DNA of 44,443 nucleotides, from IMG/VR virus record IMGVR_UViG_3300028535_000182, positions 1-44,443 of that record; one strand, given 5' to 3'. Of this stretch, positions 5,895 to 12,321 are shown piece by piece. A model generated the notes under the pieces. The model was not told where the DNA came from and did no database searches. It saw nothing but the letters and a program-made list of their open reading frames with translations. The translations under genes were made by a program, and so were the position numbers. How positions within the stretch are numbered: position 1 is the stretch's first letter; each line of letters starts with the position of its first letter. The stretch is from a virus.

Positions 5895-6497
5895 ATGGGT
5901 TCACTAGTTCCAATAGTAATTGAGCAAACAAGCAAAGGAGAAAGATCATACGATATATTTTCTCGCTTGTTAAAAGACAGAATAATAGTACTCGACGGAC
6001 CAATTGAAGAACACACGTCATCTATTTTATGTGCCCAGTTGCTATTTTTAGAATCGCAATCACCCGCAAAAGATATTGTGATTTATATAAATTCCCCCGG
6101 TGGATCTGTTACAGCCGGAATGGCGATATATGATACTATGCAGTATGTTAAATCAGATATACAAACTATTGTTATAGGACAAGCCTGTTCCATGGGATCA
6201 CTATTATCGTCGTCCGGTACTAAAGGAAAAAGACTTATCCTACCCCATGCACGACATATGATACACCAACCCTTAGGTGGAGCAAAAGGACAAGCAACAG
6301 ATGTACAAATTCAAGCAAACGAACTCTTAAGATGGAAAAAAGAACTTACAAAAATTTACGAAAAGCACACTGGCCAAACATATAAAAAATTAGAAGAAGA
6401 TATGGAACGTGACAACTATATGACTGCAGAAGAATCAATTAAGTATGGGTTAGCAGACAAGATTGTTTTCAGCAGAGAAGAAGATAACAAACTATAA
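5895..6497 (+). CDS. clpP: ATP-dependent Clp protease proteolytic subunit
   Basis: Full-length ClpP of 200 aa. The N-terminus ([19 protein letters not shown]) matches the family's processing region. The triad is complete: Ser99 in GQACSMGS, His124 in MIHQPLGG and Asp173 in ERDNYMT. The oligomer-forming motif [11 protein letters not shown] is also present. It should form a tetradecameric barrel and needs a ClpX or ClpA ATPase, not seen here, so it probably works with host unfoldases. It could help remodel the host proteome or mature particles. It has its own sigma70-type promoter and almost no leader. Confidence 0.93.
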   Translation: MGSLVPIVIEQTSKGERSYDIFSRLLKDRIIVLDGPIEEHTSSILCAQLLFLESQSPAKDIVIYINSPGGSVTAGMAIYDTMQYVKSDIQTIVIGQACSMGSLLSSSGTKGKRLILPHARHMIHQPLGGAKGQATDVQIQANELLRWKKELTKIYEKHTGQTYKKLEEDMERDNYMTAEESIKYGLADKIVFSREEDNKL

Positions 6498-6525
6498 TTT
6501 ATAGACGGTTTAAGGAACAATTTTA

Positions 6526-6744
6526 ATGCCAGCAGACAAACCAAAAACTAAACGTCCTTATACTAAAGTAAGAATGGTTCCTGAAGATTCTAAAATGAAA
6601 GATCATGGATATTATTATTATGCATTTAAACCTGGTAAAGGTGAAAAGAAAAATCAAAAATTAAAAATGCGTAAGTATGATCCCATCACACGTAAACATA
6701 TTTGGTGGGTAGAAAAGAAATTACCCCCACATAGTAAAAATTAA
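6526..6744 (+). CDS. Ribosomal protein bL33-like
   Basis: 72 aa and very basic. Residues 45-66 (KLKMRKYDPITRKHIWWVEK and on) closely follow the bL33 signature of a KYDP turn, RKH and a terminal E-x-K strand. The preceding YYYYAFKPGKGEKK fits the first bL33 strands. A normal bL33 is about 50-55 aa; this one has a lysine- and proline-rich N-terminal extension of about 20 residues. bL33 sits near the E site of the large subunit. The gene follows clpP by 28 bp with an AAGGA ribosome-binding site. Ribosomal proteins are known in some viral genomes; incorporation into host ribosomes is inference. Confidence 0.6.
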   Translation: MPADKPKTKRPYTKVRMVPEDSKMKDHGYYYYAFKPGKGEKKNQKLKMRKYDPITRKHIWWVEKKLPPHSKN

Positions 6745-6757
6745 ATAAATAATTTAC

Positions 6758-6780
6758 TTGCGAATGCGTACTATTCGCAA
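6758..6780. other. Perfect inverted repeat before the iron permease gene
   Basis: TTGCGAAT (6758-6765) and ATTCGCAA (6773-6780) flank a 7-nt loop. It lies 12 bp before the permease ATG and has no T-run, so it could be an operator or a weak terminator of the clpP-bL33 transcript. Confidence 0.4.
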
Positions 6781-6792
6781 TATACTAACATT

Positions 6793-7383
6793 ATGACAGG
6801 AACATTAGCACCGACATTTATTTGGTTTAGAGAAGGCCTAGAAGCATATCTAATAGTACAGATGGCTTGGCTGATGGTAACCAATTATAGACAAAAAATA
6901 ACAATACTAGGATCAACAGCATTAGCACTTGTTTGTGCAATAATATTAGGATACTTTGCTCAACAGTTTATTGCAAATGATTTTGAAGCAGTAGAAGGAT
7001 GGACGGCACTTGCCGCCTCTGGATTATTGTTTTGGACAGCATGGTTTTGTCATGGAGTAGTACAACACACAAAAACTATTCAAGATAATTTAAAAAGTAA
7101 CGGACCAATACTAGCATTAGCATTAATTGTATTCCTTACAGTGTTTAGAGAAGGTGCAGAGATTGTAGCATTCCTTACAGCATTAATGTACGCAGGTACA
7201 TCTGTAATGAGTATTAGCATGGGTGCTGTGTTTGGATTGGGTGCCTTGCTTATAGTTGGTATGGTAGCATCAAAACAAATCAAAAAAATTCCAATTGCTA
7301 AAATATTTAGAACTAGTCGTTGGATATTCACTGCATTAGCAGTTTACTTCTTATATTACGGTATTCACGAATTATTAGAATAG
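6793..7383 (+). CDS. FTR1/EfeU-family iron permease, compact
   Basis: Hydrophobic throughout, with both hallmark iron-binding motifs: REGLE at residues 13-17 and REGAE at 119-123, each inside a transmembrane helix. In the family these acidic residues pass ferric or oxidised iron through the inner membrane. Roughly six helices fit in 196 aa, against about 270-280 aa for EfeU. An acidic loop (NDFEAVEG, 62-69) may be periplasmic. No EfeO or EfeB partner is nearby. As a phage gene it would be an auxiliary iron-uptake function. Motif evidence is strong; transport by the short form is inferred. Confidence 0.75.
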   Translation: MTGTLAPTFIWFREGLEAYLIVQMAWLMVTNYRQKITILGSTALALVCAIILGYFAQQFIANDFEAVEGWTALAASGLLFWTAWFCHGVVQHTKTIQDNLKSNGPILALALIVFLTVFREGAEIVAFLTALMYAGTSVMSISMGAVFGLGALLIVGMVASKQIKKIPIAKIFRTSRWIFTALAVYFLYYGIHELLE

Positions 7384-7384
7384 A

Positions 7385-7564
7385 TTATCTAAATCGATTA
7401 AAAGGCCAATTAACAGGCTCGTCGATAGGAGTTTTTTCTTTTTTTTTCTTTTCCACAGGTTCAATTTCGTACGGGTCGGGTCCACCCCAGCCATGGTCGT
7501 CATCACGGATTACGCAATTACTTCCGGCAAAATTATTAATTTCTTTTTCTTTTTCGTCTGTCAT
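7385..7564 (-). CDS. Small acidic/basic hypothetical protein, 59 aa
   Basis: Charged N-terminus (MTDEKEKEINNF), a conserved-looking centre CVIRDDDHGWGGPDPYEIEP, a lysine run and an ending PVNWPFNRFR. No membrane segment. It converges on the iron permease with a 1-bp gap. An AATAAATAG box lies about 18 nt upstream of the ATG. Not recognised. Confidence 0.55.
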   Translation of the reverse strand: MTDEKEKEINNFAGSNCVIRDDDHGWGGPDPYEIEPVEKKKKEKTPIDEPVNWPFNRFR

Positions 7565-7630
7565 AAAAATCTTTACTAATTCTATTTATTGTAAATTTAT
7601 AATAAAACCACTCAAAAGTCAAGTCGTACG

Positions 7631-7706
7631 TTGTAAACGATGTAAAGAAATTTACAAAAAAAGTTGTAAATTATTTACAATTTGTAAATCTTGTAAACTT
7701 TTATAA
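7631..7706. repeat. Cluster of TGTAAA repeats in direct and inverted orientation
   Basis: At least five TGTAAA units occur, including a perfect inverted repeat TTGTAAAT-T-ATTTACAA (7664-7680) and TGTAAA-GAAA-TTTACA (7641-7656). The same stretch in one plus-strand frame reads as a cysteine-lysine peptide (CKRCKEIYKKSCK, then CKSCKLL) ending at a stop, but no start codon is near. It may be an operator array, or the remnant of a zinc-ribbon coding region. The rest of 7565-7748 is AT-rich spacer. Confidence 0.45.
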
Positions 7707-7736
7707 ACTACTATTATTATTACGTTCAATATTGTT

Positions 7737-7743
7737 CTAAATA
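7737..7743 (+). promoter_or_regulatory. Late-type promoter box CTAAATA
   Basis: Lies 5 nt before the ATG at 7749 (context CTAAATATTTTTATG). Confidence 0.5.
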
Positions 7744-7748
7744 TTTTT

Positions 7749-8000
7749 ATGTATACTTTAGAAAAACGTAAACTAATTTACATTATGACACGTAAGATGG
7801 TGTGGTATCATACAAAATGTTTAACACCAGGGCAAGGAACGCCGTTATGGTTTGATCCTACGTGGGTTATTGGTAATTGTGAATTATGTAAAATGGATAT
7901 TGAAGGGCAAGATTGGTGGAACAATTGTTCTTACAATAGTTCGCAACGTAGATTATTCGATGGAATCAATCTCAACAGGAATTACTGGTACAGCAATTAA
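7749..8000 (+). CDS. Cysteine-containing hypothetical protein, 83 aa
   Basis: Contains C24, a C-x2-C pair (GNCELCKMD) and C60 with many tryptophans (DPTWVIGN, QDWWNN), which could bind one zinc. An internal ATG at 7785 is an alternative start, but the promoter box favours the first. Its 3' end overlaps the convergent lipoprotein gene by 48 bp. Not recognised. Confidence 0.5.
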   Translation: MYTLEKRKLIYIMTRKMVWYHTKCLTPGQGTPLWFDPTWVIGNCELCKMDIEGQDWWNNCSYNSSQRRLFDGINLNRNYWYSN

Positions 8001-8174
8001 TACTCTAGACTCCTCTGGATAAGTTTTAACTTCAGGCATTATAAAAGTTTTATTATCGGGCATTACAAAACTTTTGTCAATAGGTGGCGGTGATGCACAT
8101 CCGGAAAGAAGTGCTAATAAAAGAATAATGTAGATAAAAAATAATTTAAATGTTACCTGCCCATGGTTCATCAT
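7953..8174 (-). CDS. Small lipoprotein, proline-rich (o-spanin-like?)
   Basis: A lipoprotein signal (FIYIILLLALLSGC) ends in a lipobox cysteine, followed by ASPPPIDK and a short mature part rich in proline (MPDNKTFIMPEVK). About 73 aa from the ATG at 8174; the start lies inside the upstream basic gene. Small proline-rich outer-membrane lipoproteins often serve as o-spanins in lysis, and coiled-coil inner-membrane candidates exist at 10038 and 13148. That role is speculative. Confidence 0.5.
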   Translation of the reverse strand: MMNHGQVTFKLFFIYIILLLALLSGCASPPPIDKSFVMPDNKTFIMPEVKTYPEESRVLIAVPVIPVEIDSIE

Positions 8175-8379
8175 ACATATTTTTCTTTTTTCTTTTCTTC
8201 CTAGGCTTTTTACCACCTACCCATGCTTCGTTAACATCTTTAGTAGACTTATTGTCTCCTTTATATCTGCCACGTTTGGTTCTTGCACGTTTAGGTCTTT
8301 TATATTCTTTAGTTAAAACTAAAGGTTTCTCGTATGTGCCGACTACCTTTTCAACTGCTGTTTCAAGCCACTTCCACAT
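8146..8379 (-). CDS. Basic hypothetical protein, 77 aa
   Basis: N-terminus MWKWLETAVEKVVGTYEKP, then a strongly basic body (KRPKRARTKRGRYKG, KKPRKKRKKK) and an ending YDEPWAGNI. It could bind nucleic acid. It follows the 53-aa gene by 3 bp with a clear AAGGAG site, and overlaps the lipoprotein start by 29 bp. Not recognised. Confidence 0.55.
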   Translation of the reverse strand: MWKWLETAVEKVVGTYEKPLVLTKEYKRPKRARTKRGRYKGDNKSTKDVNEAWVGGKKPRKKRKKKNMYDEPWAGNI

Positions 8380-8382
8380 AAA

Positions 8383-8544
8383 CTACTCCTTATTTTTTTT
8401 AAATGGATTAAGACTTTTTGCTTTAGCAACAGAACCTTTACCAAGATTTTTTGCTTTACTTCCTAAGCCTTTACCAGCATTCGCAACTTTAGATCCTGCT
8501 GATTTAACTTTGTCAGTTAATCCTTTAAGATTTGGTTTCCACAT
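8383..8544 (-). CDS. Small basic glycine/lysine-rich protein, 53 aa
   Basis: MWKPNLKGLTDKVKSAGSKV followed by an A/G/K-rich repeat-like stretch (GKGLGSKAKNLGKGSVAKAK) and NPFKKNKE. Low complexity, very basic, no membrane segment. A strong AAAGGAGG site precedes the ATG. The MWK start is shared with the next gene, hinting at common ancestry. Not recognised. Confidence 0.5.
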   Translation of the reverse strand: MWKPNLKGLTDKVKSAGSKVANAGKGLGSKAKNLGKGSVAKAKSLNPFKKNKE

Positions 8545-8556
8545 ATGTTTCCTCCT

Positions 8557-8724
8557 TTATTCGCTTTTCCAAATAGTCCACGCACCATAAATTAAACCGG
8601 CCCAAGCCGCCCATTTAAGTACTGGAGTAAAGAATAAAGCAATAAGACAAATTACCACTAAAGTGGCACCGTCCCATGATGTTCTTTCGTTTCCTCGTTT
8701 TTGAATCCAATTTATAGGGTTCAT
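8557..8724 (-). CDS. Membrane microprotein, 55 aa
   Basis: A polar N-terminus (MNPINWIQKRGNERTSWDGA) is followed by two short hydrophobic stretches (TLVVICLIALFFTPVLKW and AAWAGLIYGAW) and a KSE end. An AGGAGG-type site lies before the ATG. It lies in a same-strand run of five genes from the 2OG oxygenase down to the lipoprotein. Function unknown. Confidence 0.55.
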   Translation of the reverse strand: MNPINWIQKRGNERTSWDGATLVVICLIALFFTPVLKWAAWAGLIYGAWTIWKSE

Positions 8725-8726
8725 TT

Positions 8727-9308
8727 TTATTCCTCCTGGTTTAAAAACATTGGTGAAGTTTTATATGAATTATAAACGTCATCAATGCTCATATTGTAGT
8801 CAAAATCAATTTGAAACCCATATCTTTTGACTTTGTCTGCCTTAGCACTATGCAGTTGTTTTGTATTAACGACAACAGGTTTACCATATATTAATGTTTT
8901 AGTTGGCTTTTTATTGTTGTCATACCATGTAATAGAACCTTTTGCATCAATAAATTCAACAAGTAGTGCTACTTGTCGTGCAACATCTCTATGAATATTA
9001 AGTGACCATCCCGGTTTCATTTGTGTATATTGTCTTCGAACAATTTTGTCTTTGGGTAAATTTAAAATCTTACATACCTTATCAACAATATCTTCGATTA
9101 AAGGGTGTGAATCAAAGTCTGCCCCGTGGTCTCGGTCTTGATAATATAACCAATTATCAGGATTGGCATCTTCATCCACGCCTTCATATACAACCTGATG
9201 TCCGTCACTTTCAAGTGACACCGGTTGAAAATATTCTTGTAGTTGATTGATAGCATTAATATTTGCCTCTCTGTCAACCTCAAGTTGCGGTAGTTCAAAG
9301 TATTCCAT
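8727..9308 (-). CDS. 2-oxoglutarate/Fe(II) oxygenase-like protein
   Basis: 193 aa. The cupin-like core shows the iron triad and 2OG-binding arginine in order: H106-x-D108 in NIHRDVA, H153 in QLHSAKA and R162 in KRYGFQIDF. The spacing resembles aspartyl/asparaginyl beta-hydroxylase-like phage proteins. The substrate is unknown; a protein or small-molecule hydroxylation is likely. A CATAAATA box lies 8 nt upstream. It heads the minus-strand run of small genes. Confidence 0.6.
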   Translation of the reverse strand: MEYFELPQLEVDREANINAINQLQEYFQPVSLESDGHQVVYEGVDEDANPDNWLYYQDRDHGADFDSHPLIEDIVDKVCKILNLPKDKIVRRQYTQMKPGWSLNIHRDVARQVALLVEFIDAKGSITWYDNNKKPTKTLIYGKPVVVNTKQLHSAKADKVKRYGFQIDFDYNMSIDDVYNSYKTSPMFLNQEE

Positions 9309-9316
9309 TACGCCAC

Positions 9317-9324
9317 TATTTATG
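9317..9324 (-). promoter_or_regulatory. Late-type promoter box CATAAATA
   Basis: Lies 8 nt before the 2OG oxygenase ATG on the minus strand. Confidence 0.5.
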
Positions 9325-9339
9325 CGTATTTTATACCCA

Positions 9340-9367
9340 TTGACAACTTGTTATGTTGTGTTATAAT
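9340..9367 (+). promoter_or_regulatory. Consensus sigma70 promoter
   Basis: TTGACA (9340-9345), a 16-nt spacer and TATAAT (9362-9367). The start would be near 9374, ahead of the lipoprotein gene, so this would be an early promoter placed just upstream of a late box. Confidence 0.75.
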
Positions 9368-9380
9368 ATACACATATAAT

Positions 9381-9388
9381 GATAAATA
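9381..9388 (+). promoter_or_regulatory. Late-type promoter box GATAAATA
   Basis: Lies 5 nt before the lipoprotein ATG at 9394 and downstream of a sigma70 promoter, so this gene may be expressed both early and late. Confidence 0.5.
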
Positions 9389-9393
9389 GACAT

Positions 9394-9591
9394 ATGAAAA
9401 TAATTTTAACATTTTTAGGTCTAATTTTTTTAATTAGTTGTGCACCGATAGACAATCCAAAATTAAGTTTTGGCAAGAAATGCTTGGTTAAAGGCGACCA
9501 GGTCGTTTGGTCTCACCTTTGGATATACGACGGTGAAGATGGTCTTAAAGCAACTAAAGAAGATTGTTCCGAAATAGCATCAGATAAGTAG
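9394..9591 (+). CDS. Small lipoprotein, 65 aa
   Basis: Lipoprotein signal KIILTFLGLIFLISC with a clear lipobox, then APIDNPK and a mature part with two cysteines (KKCLVKG and KEDCSEI). A frame extends upstream to 9379 but would read through the late box, so the ATG at 9394 is preferred. The two-cysteine layout resembles other exported proteins of this region. Function unknown. Confidence 0.6.
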   Translation: MKIILTFLGLIFLISCAPIDNPKLSFGKKCLVKGDQVVWSHLWIYDGEDGLKATKEDCSEIASDK

Positions 9592-9604
9592 TAATAAAGG
9601 TATT

Positions 9605-9611
9605 TTAAATA
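9605..9611 (+). promoter_or_regulatory. Late-type promoter box TTAAATA
   Basis: Lies 6 nt before the ATG at 9618. Confidence 0.45.
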
Positions 9612-9617
9612 TATCAT

Positions 9618-10025
9618 ATGAAGAGGATATTGGGTACAATAGCATTACTTTTTCTTTTAAATAATTGTGCAGGACTACCATTAGTAAGTTCATTACAAGG
9701 AAGTCTGTCAATTAATGGAGCAGTAGGTATGGCCACTGGCAAGTATGAACACCAATTGGCAAGTGCTATGGTTAACATGGCATCTCATCAAGCAACTGGC
9801 AAAACAGTAACCGAATTACTGTACTCATCTTTAGAAAACAAGTATACCGAAAAGAGTCTTAAAAAACATTTTCCTAATAAAGATATTAATTGGAAAGACT
9901 TTAATATAAACACGTTTGATCATCGTCATCGTATAAACAACACAGAGTTGGATAATTCTTTAAATCAATTACAATGGGAAACTTTTGGAATTGGTGATAA
10001 ATTTATCAGCGTACACCAATCATAA
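9618..10025 (+). CDS. Exported lipoprotein-like hypothetical, 135 aa
   Basis: The N-terminus MKRILGTIALLFLLNNCAG looks like a lipoprotein signal with the cysteine at 17. A Gly/Ala/Ser-rich segment with another hydrophobic turn follows (LSINGAVGMATGKYEHQLAS), then a polar C-terminal half. No known motif. It converges with the spanin-like gene with a 12-bp gap. Confidence 0.5.
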   Translation: MKRILGTIALLFLLNNCAGLPLVSSLQGSLSINGAVGMATGKYEHQLASAMVNMASHQATGKTVTELLYSSLENKYTEKSLKKHFPNKDINWKDFNINTFDHRHRINNTELDNSLNQLQWETFGIGDKFISVHQS

Positions 10026-10037
10026 ATCTAATAAATT

Positions 10038-10532
10038 TTATTGAGTATCAGGACAGGTTGTCGTTGGACAAACTGGATTTTCTAATGTATCGGTTAATGC
10101 TTCTGTAGTTGTTGCTAAATTTGATTGAACTATTTCTAGTTGAGTTTGTGCAATTTTTAATTGACTCTCATAACCCTCTATTTTACTTTCTAGATCTGAA
10201 ATTATAAGCGAAGTACGATTTATTTGATAATTTTTTTGTTTGACAATGATTGAATAATTATTGGCTTTTTCTATTAATTTCTTTTCCAATCCAGTAATTT
10301 GCCAAGACAATTCTTCTTGTGCATTTTGTAATTGTGCTTTTGCTGTTAATAGATCTTCTTGGTATTTTTGAGTTGATGAAGTAAATTGTTGTTGTACTTC
10401 GAGAATATCACCTTGTAATGCTTTATTCATTTTACCTTGGTTTGTAACTATAATTAAAAGAGCAAGTACAAGAATAAAATAAACAACCCCAACTGGATTA
10501 ATATCGTCTAATTTAAATTTTTTAAAGTTCAT
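10038..10532 (-). CDS. Inner-membrane coiled-coil protein (i-spanin-like?)
   Basis: A single N-terminal transmembrane segment (VYFILVLALLIIVTN, residues 17-31) is followed by a long heptad-rich helix rich in Gln, Lys and Leu and a short tail with two cysteines (PVCPTTTCPDTQ). This topology is that of i-spanins or tethered coiled coils. The membrane segment is very like that of the gene at 13148 (LYFVLVVALLIIVMN), so the two are paralogues. Lysis function is inferred. Confidence 0.5.
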   Translation of the reverse strand: MNFKKFKLDDINPVGVVYFILVLALLIIVTNQGKMNKALQGDILEVQQQFTSSTQKYQEDLLTAKAQLQNAQEELSWQITGLEKKLIEKANNYSIIVKQKNYQINRTSLIISDLESKIEGYESQLKIAQTQLEIVQSNLATTTEALTDTLENPVCPTTTCPDTQ

Positions 10533-10618
10533 AATTGCCCGGTATAAAATTTTACCATAATTTATATTCTATACCTGACAAAAATTACTTATTGATATTG
10601 AGTAAGGACTAATTTAAT

Positions 10619-10647
10619 ATTGGTTAAAACCAATTGGTAATATTACC
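10619..10647. promoter_or_regulatory. Adjacent palindromes in a divergent promoter region
   Basis: ATTGGTT-AA-AACCAAT (10619-10634) is directly followed by the perfect palindrome GGTAATATTACC (10636-10647). They lie between divergent genes starting at 10532 and 10673. The arrangement suggests operator sites for a dimeric repressor or activator. Confidence 0.4.
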
Positions 10648-10672
10648 TTTATAAGTTATATAAGTACTTTAT

Positions 10673-10987
10673 ATGTTCAAAATATTAATTCTTGCTTATC
10701 TTATAACACAAGATCCAATAGCAACACAACAAACGTTTCAAATGCAACAAACATATGATACAATGGAAGCCTGCAAAAAAGAACTTACGTTGCAGACAAG
10801 GGACAACGGAACTTATGATGTTATGTGGGAATTTGTTGTAGACGGTCAGTTTAAATGGGATTGGTTAGTTGCTGGTTGCAAGAATGATAAAACAGGTGAA
10901 GAGTTTAGACTAGAGCCATCGTATCCATTAGGTAAACCTAAAGAGTTAGAAGGTTTAGATTTTACAGAAGATAGATTAGAAGTTTAA
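10673..10987 (+). CDS. Small cysteine-pair protein, 104 aa
   Basis: A short hydrophobic N-terminus (MFKILILAYLITQ) is followed by a Gln-rich stretch and a domain with two cysteines (EACKKELTL and VAGCKND) about 35 residues apart, and several tryptophans. The layout recalls the exported proteins at 3226, 3416, 11456 and 11787. It leads a plus-strand run of four genes. Function unknown. Confidence 0.5.
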   Translation: MFKILILAYLITQDPIATQQTFQMQQTYDTMEACKKELTLQTRDNGTYDVMWEFVVDGQFKWDWLVAGCKNDKTGEEFRLEPSYPLGKPKELEGLDFTEDRLEV

Positions 10988-10992
10988 AAATA

Positions 10993-11427
10993 ATGAAAAT
11001 TAGCGACAGCACAGCAATATCAATGCCAATGAGAAACTTGATTTCCATTTTGGCGGCAGTTGCCGTTGGTGTTTGGGCATACTTTGGTGTCATTGAAAGA
11101 TTAAACAAATTAGAAACTGTAACACAACTAGCAGAGAAAGATTTAACCCAAGTAGAAGAAAGACTCAGTGGCGACATTGAAAAGAACAATGAGTTTCGTA
11201 TTAAATGGCCACGTGGTGAATTAGGTTCCCCTCCGGCAGACGCAGAACAATTCATGCTTATTGAACACATAGCAGGCCAGTTAGAAAAAATTCAAAACCG
11301 TATGGAAGACATGATGAATAATGGTGTTAATATCACAAGACTACAAGAAGATGTTAAAGCCATACGAGTAGACGTTGAGAAACTAAAAGATGGTCAAAGA
11401 ACTCTAAAAAATTCAAACGGCAATTAA
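10993..11427 (+). CDS. Membrane-anchored coiled-coil protein, 144 aa
   Basis: A transmembrane segment at about residues 15-32 (LISILAAVAVGVWAYFGV) precedes two helical stretches: LNKLETVTQLAEKDLTQVEE and a C-terminal LQEDVKAIRVDVEKLKDGQ. The centre carries KWPRGELGSPPADAEQ, which may be a conserved patch. The type is common in marine T4-like phages with no assigned job. It follows the previous gene by 5 bp. Confidence 0.55.
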   Translation: MKISDSTAISMPMRNLISILAAVAVGVWAYFGVIERLNKLETVTQLAEKDLTQVEERLSGDIEKNNEFRIKWPRGELGSPPADAEQFMLIEHIAGQLEKIQNRMEDMMNNGVNITRLQEDVKAIRVDVEKLKDGQRTLKNSNGN

Positions 11428-11440
11428 TTACCAAAATACA

Positions 11441-11447
11441 ATAAATA
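11441..11447 (+). promoter_or_regulatory. Late-type promoter box ATAAATA
   Basis: Lies 8 nt before the ATG at 11456. Confidence 0.5.
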
Positions 11448-11455
11448 CTACTATA

Positions 11456-11785
11456 ATGAAAAAGTGTTTACTAATAATTTTGGCTATACTATTCCTTTCA
11501 ACTCAAACAATGGCGTTAGATTATAAGCCAGGTAAAAAACATTTAAACAAAGAAGGTGTTATTGGTTTATTATTAATTCTTAACGGAAAAATGATAGAAC
11601 ACGTTTTCAAACCAAACTTATCTGCTTGTATGAAATCTAAAAGAATAGCACAAAGAGAAATGGATTCAAGTAATGATAAAGAAGGTAGAGTTCAATTTGT
11701 TTGTAAAATACTTGTAGTAGATCTAGAGGAAGACTCTCAAACTAAATACGGTATGAGAATAACAAAGGTACACTCAGGAGTATAA
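11456..11785 (+). CDS. Exported cysteine-pair protein, 109 aa
   Basis: Sec signal peptide KKCLLIILAILFLSTQTMAL, probably cleaved after residue 20. The mature part has ACMKSKRIAQRE followed about 20 residues later by VQFVCKIL. The next gene has the same C-x-K-x-K-R-x-A-x-R plus F-x-C arrangement, so the two are tandem paralogues. The cysteines could form a disulfide in the periplasm. Function unknown. Confidence 0.6.
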   Translation: MKKCLLIILAILFLSTQTMALDYKPGKKHLNKEGVIGLLLILNGKMIEHVFKPNLSACMKSKRIAQREMDSSNDKEGRVQFVCKILVVDLEEDSQTKYGMRITKVHSGV

Positions 11786-11786
11786 T

Positions 11787-12224
11787 ATGAAATTATTTTT
11801 AACAATATTGTTTAGTTTATTTTTTACTGTTGCTTATGCTGGCTCAACTTGTGAAGAGATGATGGCCGGTGAAGAAAATTTAAAATACATGAAAGAAGAA
11901 CATAAACACTCTATATCGGAACCAACCGACGGCGTAGTGTTTGCAGTTTGTATTTTTGCTATCTCAGAAGACGGAACAAGAGTATTAGTTGATCACCGAG
12001 CATCAGAAGACTTAATGGATTGTTTAAAAAATAAAAGAGTAGCAGAAAGAGATTATAGAGATCCAGAGAAAAGAAATAGAATGTATCCTGGTAGTACTGT
12101 GTTTACCATGACTTGTGATAAAGTAAATGCTAAAGTTAGAGTTAAAGAAGACGGCACTTGGGAAATACTTGATATACTAGGCAGGCACGAAGAAGCATAC
12201 CGAGAAAAGAAATCATACGAATAA
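11787..12224 (+). CDS. Exported cysteine-pair protein, 145 aa (paralogue)
   Basis: Signal peptide MKLFLTILFSLFFTVAYAG with a good cleavage site. The mature protein has an extra early cysteine (GSTCEEMM), then DCLKNKRVAERDYRD and FTMTCDKVN, matching the previous gene's pattern, and an acidic/basic tail. It begins one base after the previous stop, so the pair is co-expressed. Function unknown. Confidence 0.6.
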   Translation: MKLFLTILFSLFFTVAYAGSTCEEMMAGEENLKYMKEEHKHSISEPTDGVVFAVCIFAISEDGTRVLVDHRASEDLMDCLKNKRVAERDYRDPEKRNRMYPGSTVFTMTCDKVNAKVRVKEDGTWEILDILGRHEEAYREKKSYE

Positions 12225-12232
12225 CATATAGT

Positions 12233-12307
12233 TTAAAAATTTGGTCCACCATATAAAGCAAGTAATACTAAAAGAATTATTAATACTATTGTAAATCTAT
12301 AATCCAT
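12233..12307 (-). CDS. Membrane microprotein, 24 aa
   Basis: A single hydrophobic helix (TIVLIILLVLLALYGG) ending PNF, with a strong GGAGG site before the ATG. It follows the acyl carrier protein gene by 14 bp on the same strand. Function unknown. Confidence 0.5.
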   Translation of the reverse strand: MDYRFTIVLIILLVLLALYGGPNF

Positions 12308-12321
12308 CCTAGCCACCTCCA

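Noticed and set aside
7320-7706. Plus-strand frame overlapping the end of the iron permease
   Set aside because: Its first part is out of frame with the permease and antisense to the 59-aa gene; only the final cysteine-rich stretch is of interest, and that is described as a repeat cluster.
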